NCBI RefSeq assembly: GCF_003443675.1
Contig: NZ_CP031963.1
Span: forward strand, 5,120,501 to 5,184,500
From: Aquimarina sp. BL5
GTDB taxonomy: Bacteria; Bacteroidota; Bacteroidia; Flavobacteriales; Flavobacteriaceae
DNA length: 64,000 nt
Direction of reading: 5' to 3'
Shown here: positions 9,688 through 17,298 of the stretch, one piece after another
Numbering within the stretch: position 1 is the first letter of the stretch
Layout: each line of letters begins with the position of its first letter
Made by a program: the position numbers and the translations under genes
Notes under the pieces: model-generated
Databases searched by the model: none
The model's input: only the letters and a program-made list of their open reading frames with translations
Told to the model about the DNA's origin: nothing

Positions 9688-9829
9688 TAATCTTTTTTAA
9701 TAGCTACAATATAGATAGTTTTACTCCGTTTCTTTTTTTGGACTAGTTTTTGTTACTTGTCAAACTATATTTCATATTAAGAAATATTTAACTATATTTC
9801 GAATATAACTAAAACCGAAAAGAAAAGAG

Positions 9830-10900
9830 ATGAATAGCCCAAAATCTAACCTTTACCTTTTGCTTATTGTAATTTTTGTTGTAGGCCTTAACGATAACGC
9901 CTTGGCACAGAATTTAATTCCAAATCCAAGTTTTGAAAACACAAATGCAGCAGTTAAAAAACTTAAACATGAAATGCGAAATTTTGGCGTTATTGCTGAT
10001 TGGAAAGCATTGACAAATACTCCAGATGCGCATCACCCAGGAGTAAGTGAAGTGAAATTTGATCATAAAGCTCCAGGTTTTTTAAAACAATTTGGTCCAC
10101 AAGAGCCTAGAACAGGAGAATCAAAAGTGGGATTGTATGTGACTAGCAATAATACAAAAGAATCTATTGTAGCTAAATTAGTTAGTCCTTTAAAAGCTGG
10201 GAAATACTATTACTTTCATATGTATGTATCTCTAGGAGAAGGAAGGGTTAGTAATTCTTGTACTTCTTCAATTGGATCATATTTTACAGCCAGAGTTCCA
10301 AGATTTACGGAAACGTCTAAATATAAATTACATATAGAATCATCAGAGATGATTTGCGATACCAAAGAATGGACTAAGGTTTGTGGGGTGTATAGAGCTA
10401 AAGGAACAGAGAAATATATATCACTAGGTTATTTCTCGGATAACCCTAATGGAAAATCATTAAAAGGTGGATCTTTTAATGATGCATACTACTACATAGA
10501 TGATGTAGAGTTAAGAGAAATGCAAGATGTGAAAGGTGTAGATGTGGATAATATTTGTAATATGGCTTTAGACTTTTCTGATATTGAATATTTGATAGGC
10601 GAAAGTGAAGTGTATGAAGAAATTAAAGCTGTACTGGATTCTTACTTACAATATCTTAAGGTATTTAAATTTGATAGTATCAAGATAGTTGGACACGCTA
10701 ATGATTCTGAAATTGAATTTGAAAATGAAATTCTTTCGGCTGCAAGAGCAGGTTTTGTTAGAGAATATTTGATAGAAAATGGAATTGATGAAACTCTGAT
10801 AGAACATATTGGGATTAGTAATACAGAGCCTAAAGAGGGAGAAGGAATAGATAATACGGAGTTAGGATCTAATGCTAGAGTTCAGATTATAATAGAATAA
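9830..10900 (+). CDS. Secreted/outer-membrane protein with C-terminal OmpA-like domain
   Basis: 356 residues. A signal peptide ends about residue 27 (LAQ). The mature N-terminus starts LIPNPSFEN, the opening of a carbohydrate-binding-like beta-sandwich common in Bacteroidota OmpA-family proteins. Residues ~250-356 form an OmpA C-terminal domain (VGHANDSE ... LSAARAGFVREYLIENGI). In the usual peptidoglycan-binding motif NRRVEI the sequence is NARVQI, so diaminopimelate contacts may be weakened. Probable role: anchoring the envelope to peptidoglycan. A perfect terminator follows. Confidence 0.82.
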   Translation: MNSPKSNLYLLLIVIFVVGLNDNALAQNLIPNPSFENTNAAVKKLKHEMRNFGVIADWKALTNTPDAHHPGVSEVKFDHKAPGFLKQFGPQEPRTGESKVGLYVTSNNTKESIVAKLVSPLKAGKYYYFHMYVSLGEGRVSNSCTSSIGSYFTARVPRFTETSKYKLHIESSEMICDTKEWTKVCGVYRAKGTEKYISLGYFSDNPNGKSLKGGSFNDAYYYIDDVELREMQDVKGVDVDNICNMALDFSDIEYLIGESEVYEEIKAVLDSYLQYLKVFKFDSIKIVGHANDSEIEFENEILSAARAGFVREYLIENGIDETLIEHIGISNTEPKEGEGIDNTELGSNARVQIIIE

Positions 10901-10927
10901 ATAGTAAGAAATAAGATAAATGTAGTA

Positions 10928-10960
10928 GAGAGGTAAATTTTAATTTAAAATTTACCTCTC
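10928..10960 (+). terminator. Terminator after OmpA-like gene
   Basis: A 33-base, almost perfect palindrome starting GAGAGGTAAATTTTAA, followed by TTTG, 28 bases after the stop codon. Confidence 0.85.
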
Positions 10961-10967
10961 TTTGTTT

Positions 10968-10999
10968 TTGCTACTTTGAATGTAAACTTCGTAGCTTTG
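10968..10999 (+). promoter_or_regulatory. Promoter of the 75-residue gene
   Basis: TTG at 10968-10970, a 21-base spacer, then TAGCTTTG at 10992-10999. This matches the Bacteroidota TTG/TAnnTTTG pattern 20 bases before the ATG at 11020. Confidence 0.6.
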
Positions 11000-11019
11000 C
11001 TTTACATAATTTATGATAT

Positions 11020-11247
11020 ATGAGTTTTCCAAAATTCTTATTAGGAGATAATACAGATTATCCAGACGCCATTTTTGTAATTCATACTGAGTTTCCTCGA
11101 TTTATCATTAATCTAGAAAATGATGAAGTAGAATGGTTAGAAGAATTCGATAAAAGCGATGAAAAAGAATTAGAAAACGAAGCTGAAAGCCTATTTCAGG
11201 CGGCAAATGATTTTTATGATCGGGAGATCGAACGTTATGAAGATTAA
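11020..11247 (+). CDS. Conserved small acidic flavobacterial protein
   Basis: 75 residues, strongly acidic (IINLENDEVEWLEEFDKSDE), with no signal peptide or membrane segment. The LGDNTDYPDAIFVIHTEFPR block looks like a small conserved cytoplasmic family seen in Flavobacteriia, but I cannot name a function. It has its own promoter and sits 46 bases upstream of the PAP2 phosphatase gene, so the two may be cotranscribed. Confidence 0.75.
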   Translation: MSFPKFLLGDNTDYPDAIFVIHTEFPRFIINLENDEVEWLEEFDKSDEKELENEAESLFQAANDFYDREIERYED

Positions 11248-11293
11248 TTGATATTATTTTACTTAAAAATAGAAATATAAACTACTTGTACTT

Positions 11294-11857
11294 ATGGAAG
11301 AACTTATACAATTAGATAAAGATCTGTTTTTATATCTTAACAATTTGGGAACACCCTTCTGGGATGGTTTTTGGTTATTTATGACCGAAAAAATTAATCA
11401 AGCACCTTTAGTGCTGATTCTATTATATTTCTTTTATAAGTATTTTGGACTAAAAGGAACCATTATGACACTTGTTGTGGTAGCGGCACTAATCACGGTA
11501 TCAGATCAATTATCTAATTTGTTTAAAAATGTACTGTTTATGCGTCCTAGACCTTGTCAAATTGAAGGTGTTGGAGAATTCACTAGGTTTATAGCGGAAC
11601 GATGTGGTCGACATGGATATTTTTCCGCTCATGCATCTACAACAATGGGAATTGCTTTTTTTACAGGATTAGTATTGCAAAAAAGATTGAAATACATTTT
11701 TCCATTGATGGTAATTTGGTCGGTTGTCGTAAGCTATAGTAGGATTTATATAGGTGTTCATTATCCTGGAGATATCATTACAGGTATGGCTATAGGAATT
11801 CTTTTGGGAGTTGGAGCATATAAACTACATACTTTTTTGATCAGAAAATATGTTTGA
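11294..11857 (+). CDS. PAP2-superfamily membrane phosphatase
   Basis: 187 residues with about five membrane segments. The three PAP2 motifs are present: KNVLFMRPRP (KxxxxxxRP), FSAHAST (PSGH equivalent with the catalytic His) and SRIYIGVHYPGD (SRxxxxxHxxxD). It would hydrolyse a lipid phosphate or pyrophosphate at the membrane. Undecaprenyl-pyrophosphate or phosphatidylglycerophosphate are the usual candidates, but the substrate is not determinable here. Confidence 0.9.
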   Translation: MEELIQLDKDLFLYLNNLGTPFWDGFWLFMTEKINQAPLVLILLYFFYKYFGLKGTIMTLVVVAALITVSDQLSNLFKNVLFMRPRPCQIEGVGEFTRFIAERCGRHGYFSAHASTTMGIAFFTGLVLQKRLKYIFPLMVIWSVVVSYSRIYIGVHYPGDIITGMAIGILLGVGAYKLHTFLIRKYV

Positions 11858-11907
11858 TTTTAGAGTATGTTGCTTTTATTTTAAAATTAAATAGTATTCA
11901 GAGTTTA

Positions 11908-13035
11908 TTATATTTCGATTCGTTTACCATCTAAGGTACCTCTATAGAATTTATTATTTTCCCAAATCAAAATTTCTCCATATTCTCCTTTTTTTAAATT
12001 TGAATCAACACTGTATATTAATCCATCAAAATGTGATAATACCCTTTTCATAGAGGTATGACCAACGACAATATGTTTCATGCCGATTCCATGTAAAATT
12101 TTTTGAGCCTTTTCTTTAGTGAAATCTTTATCTCGAAAATAACCTCTATACCAAATAGGCCCCTTTTTTTTTAGCATAAATTTTAAGTCATCATTTTTTA
12201 ATACTGTTTCCTTATCATGATCAATAATAGAATGATGAAATAATTGGTTTACATTAGAAATATCATATTTTTTTTGGGTAAATTCAGGGGAGAACCCAGC
12301 ATGGACAAAAGCAATATCATTAATAGCTATTGCTACGGGTTTGGTTCTAATCCACTCACCAAGAAGTGTTTCTTTTCCAAACAATTCTTTATAGGTTACA
12401 CCCATTTGTTCAGAAACCCATTTGTACTTATTGTGTATGTATTTATCGTTTCCTTGTAAAATCATAACTTCATGATTTCCCAAAAGAAAATGTACTTTTC
12501 CACCAGCTTTTTTTGCTTGCTTTTCTAAATTGTAAACAAACCATAAACTTTCCGTGACTTTATCTCCTCTGTCAAAAATATCTCCGACAATTACAAAATG
12601 CCCGTTTCCATAACTCCATTCTCCTTTTTTATTGATGATTTTATTGGCTTTCATTAGATTTATAAATAAATCGTGTTGCCCATGTATATCACTTAGTATA
12701 GCTATTTTGGGAACGCAGTGAAATTTTTGATCATCATCAATGATGATTGATGGCTTAATCTCTACATATTTTGATTTGAATTCCTCACAGGTTTTAACTT
12801 CTAGTTTTTTAAAATTAGTATTAGAAAAGGTTTCCATATTTAGTTTCCCCCTAACAATCCATTTTACTTCTACACTATCACCTTTATAAAAAATATAAGG
12901 GCAATCATTTATTTCTTGGTAAACAAGCTCTTCTTCTAGAGTCTGAGCAAAAACATTATTATTATCCATTAGACATAGGACAAATAATATGATTTTGGTA
13001 AATGATTTTAATATCTTAAAACCTTGTTTGTTCAT
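11908..13035 (-). CDS. Secreted calcineurin-like metallophosphatase
   Basis: 375 residues. An N-terminal signal peptide (IILFVLCLMDNNNVFAQ) places it in the periplasm or outside. The metallophosphoesterase motifs follow in order: LSDIHGQ, VGDIFDRGDK, GNHEVM and VGHTSM. They give the bimetallic Asp/His/Asn centre of PPP-type phosphatases. The closest flavour is the Shewanella-like PPP phosphatases, suggesting protein- or nucleotide-phosphate hydrolysis; the substrate is inferred. It is convergent with the PAP2 gene, 50 bases away, and upstream of nothing obviously related. Confidence 0.85.
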   Translation of the reverse strand: MNKQGFKILKSFTKIILFVLCLMDNNNVFAQTLEEELVYQEINDCPYIFYKGDSVEVKWIVRGKLNMETFSNTNFKKLEVKTCEEFKSKYVEIKPSIIIDDDQKFHCVPKIAILSDIHGQHDLFINLMKANKIINKKGEWSYGNGHFVIVGDIFDRGDKVTESLWFVYNLEKQAKKAGGKVHFLLGNHEVMILQGNDKYIHNKYKWVSEQMGVTYKELFGKETLLGEWIRTKPVAIAINDIAFVHAGFSPEFTQKKYDISNVNQLFHHSIIDHDKETVLKNDDLKFMLKKKGPIWYRGYFRDKDFTKEKAQKILHGIGMKHIVVGHTSMKRVLSHFDGLIYSVDSNLKKGEYGEILIWENNKFYRGTLDGKRIEI

Positions 13036-13112
13036 ACTTTACAGATACGTGGTTCGAAATTTATGGAGAAGAAGATAATGAGATTTTTTTTAAAATTACT
13101 TTTTTGAAAAAA

Positions 13113-14039
13113 TTATCGTTTGATAATTTTTTCTGTTTGTCTATTTTTTTGAATTATAAAATAGATACCAGGATTTAATGCAGACATATCTACAGTATCT
13201 GTAGTTCCTTGATCTATGATTTTTCCTTCGCTATCACTAAGAATCCATTTTGCAGAGTTATTTTTAATATATAATATTTCGGAGGTTGGATTGGGGTAAA
13301 GTATGTTAGTAGGAAGAGGTATATTGTCTATAGAAAGTATTTCTTGACATTCTGAAGGAGTAGAGAATTGAAGTCCAGTATCAAAATCTTCGTTTAGATT
13401 TAATACGATGTTTTCAAAAATTAGCTCTTCTCCTAAGATTGAAGTTACTCTTAGATTCATTGGTGATGCAATTCCAGAAGTTTCTATAAAAAAATTAAAT
13501 AGCTCTCTGTTTGTGTTTTTCCAAGTGTTATCGGGTAGTTGATATTCCATTTTAGAGACTGCGTGGTTGATTTCTCTAAATTGGATAGCCGTCCAGAATT
13601 CACTAGATCCTTCTTTAAAATTAATTTTTATAGTTTCATTATTAGATATTGTTTCACAGGGTACAAACTTCCACGAAATTGGTACTCTACCATCGATAAC
13701 ATCAGCAATCATTTCAAAAGCTTCCATTGTCATATCTACATCACCAGAAGCACACTCTGGACAACGATCTACTACATTGAGAATAACACTTCCTTTTGCT
13801 CCAGTTACCTCGATACAAGCCCCACAAGCATTGCTGCCATCGTAATCAAAATTGTTTAAAGCACAATGCATATAATCACCTGTTGCTACTGGTAAAGAAC
13901 AATTGCCAAAAGTACCTCCTGCTACACCATCATAAAATGTACCTTCGCCAGTATGTACAGAATTATTACACTCTTGTGCATAAGTGTTTGTAAAATAAAT
14001 AGTTAATAAAAAGCAGAAGATGTAGGTGTATGATTTCAT
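13113..14039 (-). CDS. T9SS-secreted bacterial expansin (EXLX-like)
   Basis: 308 residues with a signal peptide (to TYAQ). Residues ~22-125 are a double-psi beta-barrel like expansin domain 1: HTGEGTFYDG, NACGACIEV and VVDRCPECASGDVDMT, retaining the two Asp equivalents of BsEXLX1 (VTDLYP and ALDLS). Residues ~130-225 match expansin domain 2/CBM63. IKEGSSRWWAAIQ of BsEXLX1 reads NFKEGSSEFWTAIQF here, and KMEY is conserved. The aromatic cellulose-binding face therefore appears kept as Phe-Trp plus a later Phe. The C-terminus is a T9SS domain (LYPNPTSE). Expansins loosen cellulose networks without hydrolysis (family knowledge). It lies 5 kb from the GH9 cellulase. Confidence 0.87.
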   Translation of the reverse strand: MKSYTYIFCFLLTIYFTNTYAQECNNSVHTGEGTFYDGVAGGTFGNCSLPVATGDYMHCALNNFDYDGSNACGACIEVTGAKGSVILNVVDRCPECASGDVDMTMEAFEMIADVIDGRVPISWKFVPCETISNNETIKINFKEGSSEFWTAIQFREINHAVSKMEYQLPDNTWKNTNRELFNFFIETSGIASPMNLRVTSILGEELIFENIVLNLNEDFDTGLQFSTPSECQEILSIDNIPLPTNILYPNPTSEILYIKNNSAKWILSDSEGKIIDQGTTDTVDMSALNPGIYFIIQKNRQTEKIIKR

Positions 14040-14111
14040 TTTTATGTAGTCAGGTTTTATTAATATTTAAAATGACTTAAGTAGAATGTCCTTAACTCCA
14101 TTTTTTAAGTT

Positions 14112-16373
14112 TTACTTATTTTTAAATTTCTTCTTTTTTTTCTTTTTGCTGAAAAGTCTTTTTAAGAAATTATCGCGTTTTTCTGGTTGACAATCCAAAT
14201 CCTCTAAAACGTTATCAGAAGTTTTCTCAAAACTACTTTTAGTAAAAGAATCAAAATTCGGGTCTTCATTCATCTTTTGATAGAGCTTGCCAAAAATAGG
14301 TAAGGCAGAATTAGCGCCTTGCCCCTGAGCTGTGGTTTTAAATCCAATAGCATAATTATCGTTACCAACCCAAGTTACTGTAACGAGTTTTGGTGTAATT
14401 CCCACAAACCAGCCGTCTTTATTATCTTGGGTAGTACCGGTTTTTCCTGCGATCTCATTTTTAAGGCCATAGGTGGTTCTTAATCTAGTTGCAGTACCTT
14501 TATCGACTGTGGATTTCATCATTTCTAACAATACCTGTCTAGTATAATCACTAAAAGCGGGTTCTTCAATAATTTTTGGTTCGAACGAAGCTATAAGATT
14601 ACCTTGTTTATCTTCTATTCTACTAATATAAAAAGGTTGGACTCCTTTAGAATTGTTTACATAACTTGCATAAGCACCTGCCAATTCTTTTATTTTGATC
14701 CCGGCTGTTCCCAATGCTATCGAGGGTTCCTCAGGAAGTTCTTCTGTGATCCCCATTTTTTTTATCTGATCAAGCACCTTAGTAACACCTACTTCACCTA
14801 TAACTTTTACTGCAATTGTATTTACGGAATTACTTAAAGCAGCTTCCAGGTTGTAATTTAGATAAGGATCTTTTTCTTCAGATCCGTTTTTTGGTGTCCA
14901 ATCTTTTAGGTTGGTATAAGTAACTTCTTTTAATGGAAAATAAGTACAAGGTTTCATACCGTTTTCGATAGCAGCCGTGTATACAAATGGTTTAAAAGTA
15001 GAACCTACTTGTCTTTTACTTTGGGATACGTGATCATATTTAAAATATCTATAATCAATACCTCCCAAGTATGCTCTAACTGCTCCATTAGATGGGTCAA
15101 TAGCAATCATTCCAGCATTCAGGAACTTTAGATAATGTTGTAAACTATCTCTGGTAGAGACTTTTCTAGTAATATTTCCTTCCCATTCGAATAGCTCCAT
15201 CTCTCTTTTGACCGAAAAAGAATCTATAATCTGTTTTTGGCTAAGACCTTGTTCTTTATATTTTTGATAAACCGGTAATTGTTTCAGTGTATTATCGATC
15301 AGATTTATATTTGTGTTCCAAGGAGCTTTTTTACCATACTCTTTTTCATATGTTTTTTGTAGACTTTGTAAATGACCTTTCATTACTTCTTCTGCCAATG
15401 ATTGCATTTTATAATCTAAGGTAGTATGAACGATTAATCCGTCTTTGTATATGTCATACGCGCTGCTATCCGCTTTTTTATATTTTTTTAAGATCTCATG
15501 AAGTTCTTTTTTTACTTCTTCTCTAAAGTAAGGAGCTAACCCAAGATCATGATTAAAATATTGATAATCCAGAACAATGTTTTGATTCATTATGCGATTT
15601 GCAACATCTTGAGTGATGTATTTATATTTTGTCATTTGTTGCAAAACAACATCTCTTCTTAACTGGCTACGCTCTGGAAAAAGCCTGGGATTGTAACTAT
15701 GATTAGCCTTTAAACTACCAATTAATGTACAGGCTTCTGATAATGTCAGTTCTTTAGTAGATTTACGAAAAAACTTTTGTGAAGCGCTCTCGATTCCATA
15801 TGTATTGTCTGGAAATGGAACAGTGTTGAAGTATTGAGTAAGAACCTCTTCTTTGCTATATATATCTTCAATACGTTTGGCTATAATAGATTCTTTAAGT
15901 TTATTAACTACAATACTAAAAATTCCATAATCTTTTCTTCCAAAAATGTTTTTTACTAACTGAAGTGTAATTGTACTTCCGCCTCCCGAAGATTTATCTC
16001 TAAATAAAATGGTTTTAAAAAATACTCTTAACAAACTTACATTATCTACACCATCGTGTTCATAAAAACGTACGTCTTCTGTGGCAATCAAGGCATCGAT
16101 TAGGTGTTTCGGAAGATCTTCATAAACTATAGGCTGTCTGTCGTAAACGAAGTATTTGCCAATTAGACGACTATTTTTATCTAGCACTTGGGTTGCTTCA
16201 GCTTGCTTTAGAGAACTTAATTCATTCTCGCTTGGAATTTTTCCCCAAAAACCAAAATAAATACTTCCATAAAAAATAATGAAAACTAAAAAAAAGCTTC
16301 CGAAGGCGATTAATGGCCCCTTAATCCATCTTTTTTGTAATAATTGATGCATCATAGTTATATGACTACTCAT
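14112..16373 (-). CDS. Penicillin-binding protein 1A, bifunctional peptidoglycan synthase
   Basis: 753 residues with one N-terminal membrane anchor (FGSFFLVFIIFYGSIYF). The GT51 transglycosylase has ATEDVRFYEHDG near residue 90. The transpeptidase has GSTFKPF (SxxK) near residue 458, SNSVN and KTGTTQDN near residue 640. Together these polymerise and crosslink lipid II in the periplasm. The C-terminus is a lysine-rich tail (SKKKKKKKFKNK). Alternative ATGs exist at residues 7 and 8 (MMHQ), so the true start could be slightly downstream. Monocistronic. Confidence 0.93.
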   Translation of the reverse strand: MSSHITMMHQLLQKRWIKGPLIAFGSFFLVFIIFYGSIYFGFWGKIPSENELSSLKQAEATQVLDKNSRLIGKYFVYDRQPIVYEDLPKHLIDALIATEDVRFYEHDGVDNVSLLRVFFKTILFRDKSSGGGSTITLQLVKNIFGRKDYGIFSIVVNKLKESIIAKRIEDIYSKEEVLTQYFNTVPFPDNTYGIESASQKFFRKSTKELTLSEACTLIGSLKANHSYNPRLFPERSQLRRDVVLQQMTKYKYITQDVANRIMNQNIVLDYQYFNHDLGLAPYFREEVKKELHEILKKYKKADSSAYDIYKDGLIVHTTLDYKMQSLAEEVMKGHLQSLQKTYEKEYGKKAPWNTNINLIDNTLKQLPVYQKYKEQGLSQKQIIDSFSVKREMELFEWEGNITRKVSTRDSLQHYLKFLNAGMIAIDPSNGAVRAYLGGIDYRYFKYDHVSQSKRQVGSTFKPFVYTAAIENGMKPCTYFPLKEVTYTNLKDWTPKNGSEEKDPYLNYNLEAALSNSVNTIAVKVIGEVGVTKVLDQIKKMGITEELPEEPSIALGTAGIKIKELAGAYASYVNNSKGVQPFYISRIEDKQGNLIASFEPKIIEEPAFSDYTRQVLLEMMKSTVDKGTATRLRTTYGLKNEIAGKTGTTQDNKDGWFVGITPKLVTVTWVGNDNYAIGFKTTAQGQGANSALPIFGKLYQKMNEDPNFDSFTKSSFEKTSDNVLEDLDCQPEKRDNFLKRLFSKKKKKKKFKNK

Positions 16374-16666
16374 AACGTAAAAAATGGCCGATTATTGAGT
16401 GGATAGCTATGATATGATTTGAGAATTTACTTTTAATTTTTATGTTCATAGCGTATCAGAAAAACGATTACTTTTTTTAAAGTTTATTTCTTAAAAGTTT
16501 GATTTTTTTATTTTAAATTGTAGTAGTTAATAATGTATCGTAATATCAAAGAAAATTATTTGAGGCATACCATAGAAATTGGCTTCAAAGTGTATTGTAT
16601 AAAATAACATATAATAAAATCTTTTTTACTATTTATTAGTGAAGTAACCAACTAAATCTCCGCACT

Positions 16667-16957
16667 ATGAAAAGAGTAATTGTTGACTACAAAAAATTGA
16701 ACAAAGATATTTTGAATCTATTAGTAGAAAAATTTCCTGATGGCTACTCAGATCGGGATATTATTTATTTTAAAAATCATCATAATGACAGTATTGAGGC
16801 AGTAGAGGTAAAAACCGAGGATACTATTTACTTAGTAAAAATAAGTGAACGTCTTGCCGGTGTGATGCAAGATTATGATGATAATACCTCAGATACTGAT
16901 GTTCCAGTTGCTGTTACAAATGAGCAAGTAGCGGAAGACGCAGATTTGGATGATTAA
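16667..16957 (+). CDS. Conserved small flavobacterial protein
   Basis: 96 residues, cytoplasmic, with an acidic tail (DYDDNTSDTDV ... EDADLDD). MKRVIVDYKKLNKDILNLLV followed by FPDGYSDRDI looks like a conserved Bacteroidota family of unknown role, perhaps a DNA- or ribosome-associated small protein by size and charge only. It is isolated between the divergent PBP1A gene and a protease gene. Confidence 0.72.
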   Translation: MKRVIVDYKKLNKDILNLLVEKFPDGYSDRDIIYFKNHHNDSIEAVEVKTEDTIYLVKISERLAGVMQDYDDNTSDTDVPVAVTNEQVAEDADLDD

Positions 16958-17169
16958 CAGCTTTTTCTGTTTTAAAAATGTGCCTGAGTACATTTCTAAA
17001 TGTCGTAAAATTATCTTCTAACTTTATTTATGATAGTATTTTTTAATACACTATCAATCAGTACTTCTGTTCACTAATAACTGTATGTAAGCGGATAAGC
17101 ATGTAATGCTTTTCTAAATAGAGTTTTGCCAAAATCTTTAGGCCTCTTTAGGACATCACACATATAGAA
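16958..17169. other. Intergenic stretch before protease gene
   Basis: AT-rich, no long frame. Together with the following short ORF it fills the 341-base gap between 16957 and 17299. A weak CAG/CTG hairpin (CAGCTTTTTCTG) sits just after the previous stop. No other element is supported. Confidence 0.4.
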
Positions 17170-17259
17170 ATGGAACAAAAATCATTAAGTAAAAGAAGGT
17201 TTGCGAAATTGTTTTTAGGGTTTATCTATTTTTACCTGTTTATAGAGTATGTTAATTAA
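17170..17259 (+). CDS. Possible 29-residue membrane peptide
   Basis: ATG to TAA encodes MEQKSLSKRRFAKLFLG followed by an aromatic hydrophobic stretch (FIYFYLFIEYV). The basic head plus a single hydrophobic helix is the layout of small membrane peptides. There is no homology evidence and such an ORF could be chance; it stands 40 bases before the protease start. Confidence 0.3.
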   Translation: MEQKSLSKRRFAKLFLGFIYFYLFIEYVN

Positions 17260-17298
17260 CTTCTTTATATAATTAAACTCAACTATAACAAGCGAAAT

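Noticed and set aside
13539..13859. Plus-strand frames of 92-106 codons opposite the expansin gene
   Set aside because: Two competing frames over the same conserved domain; clearly antisense shadows.
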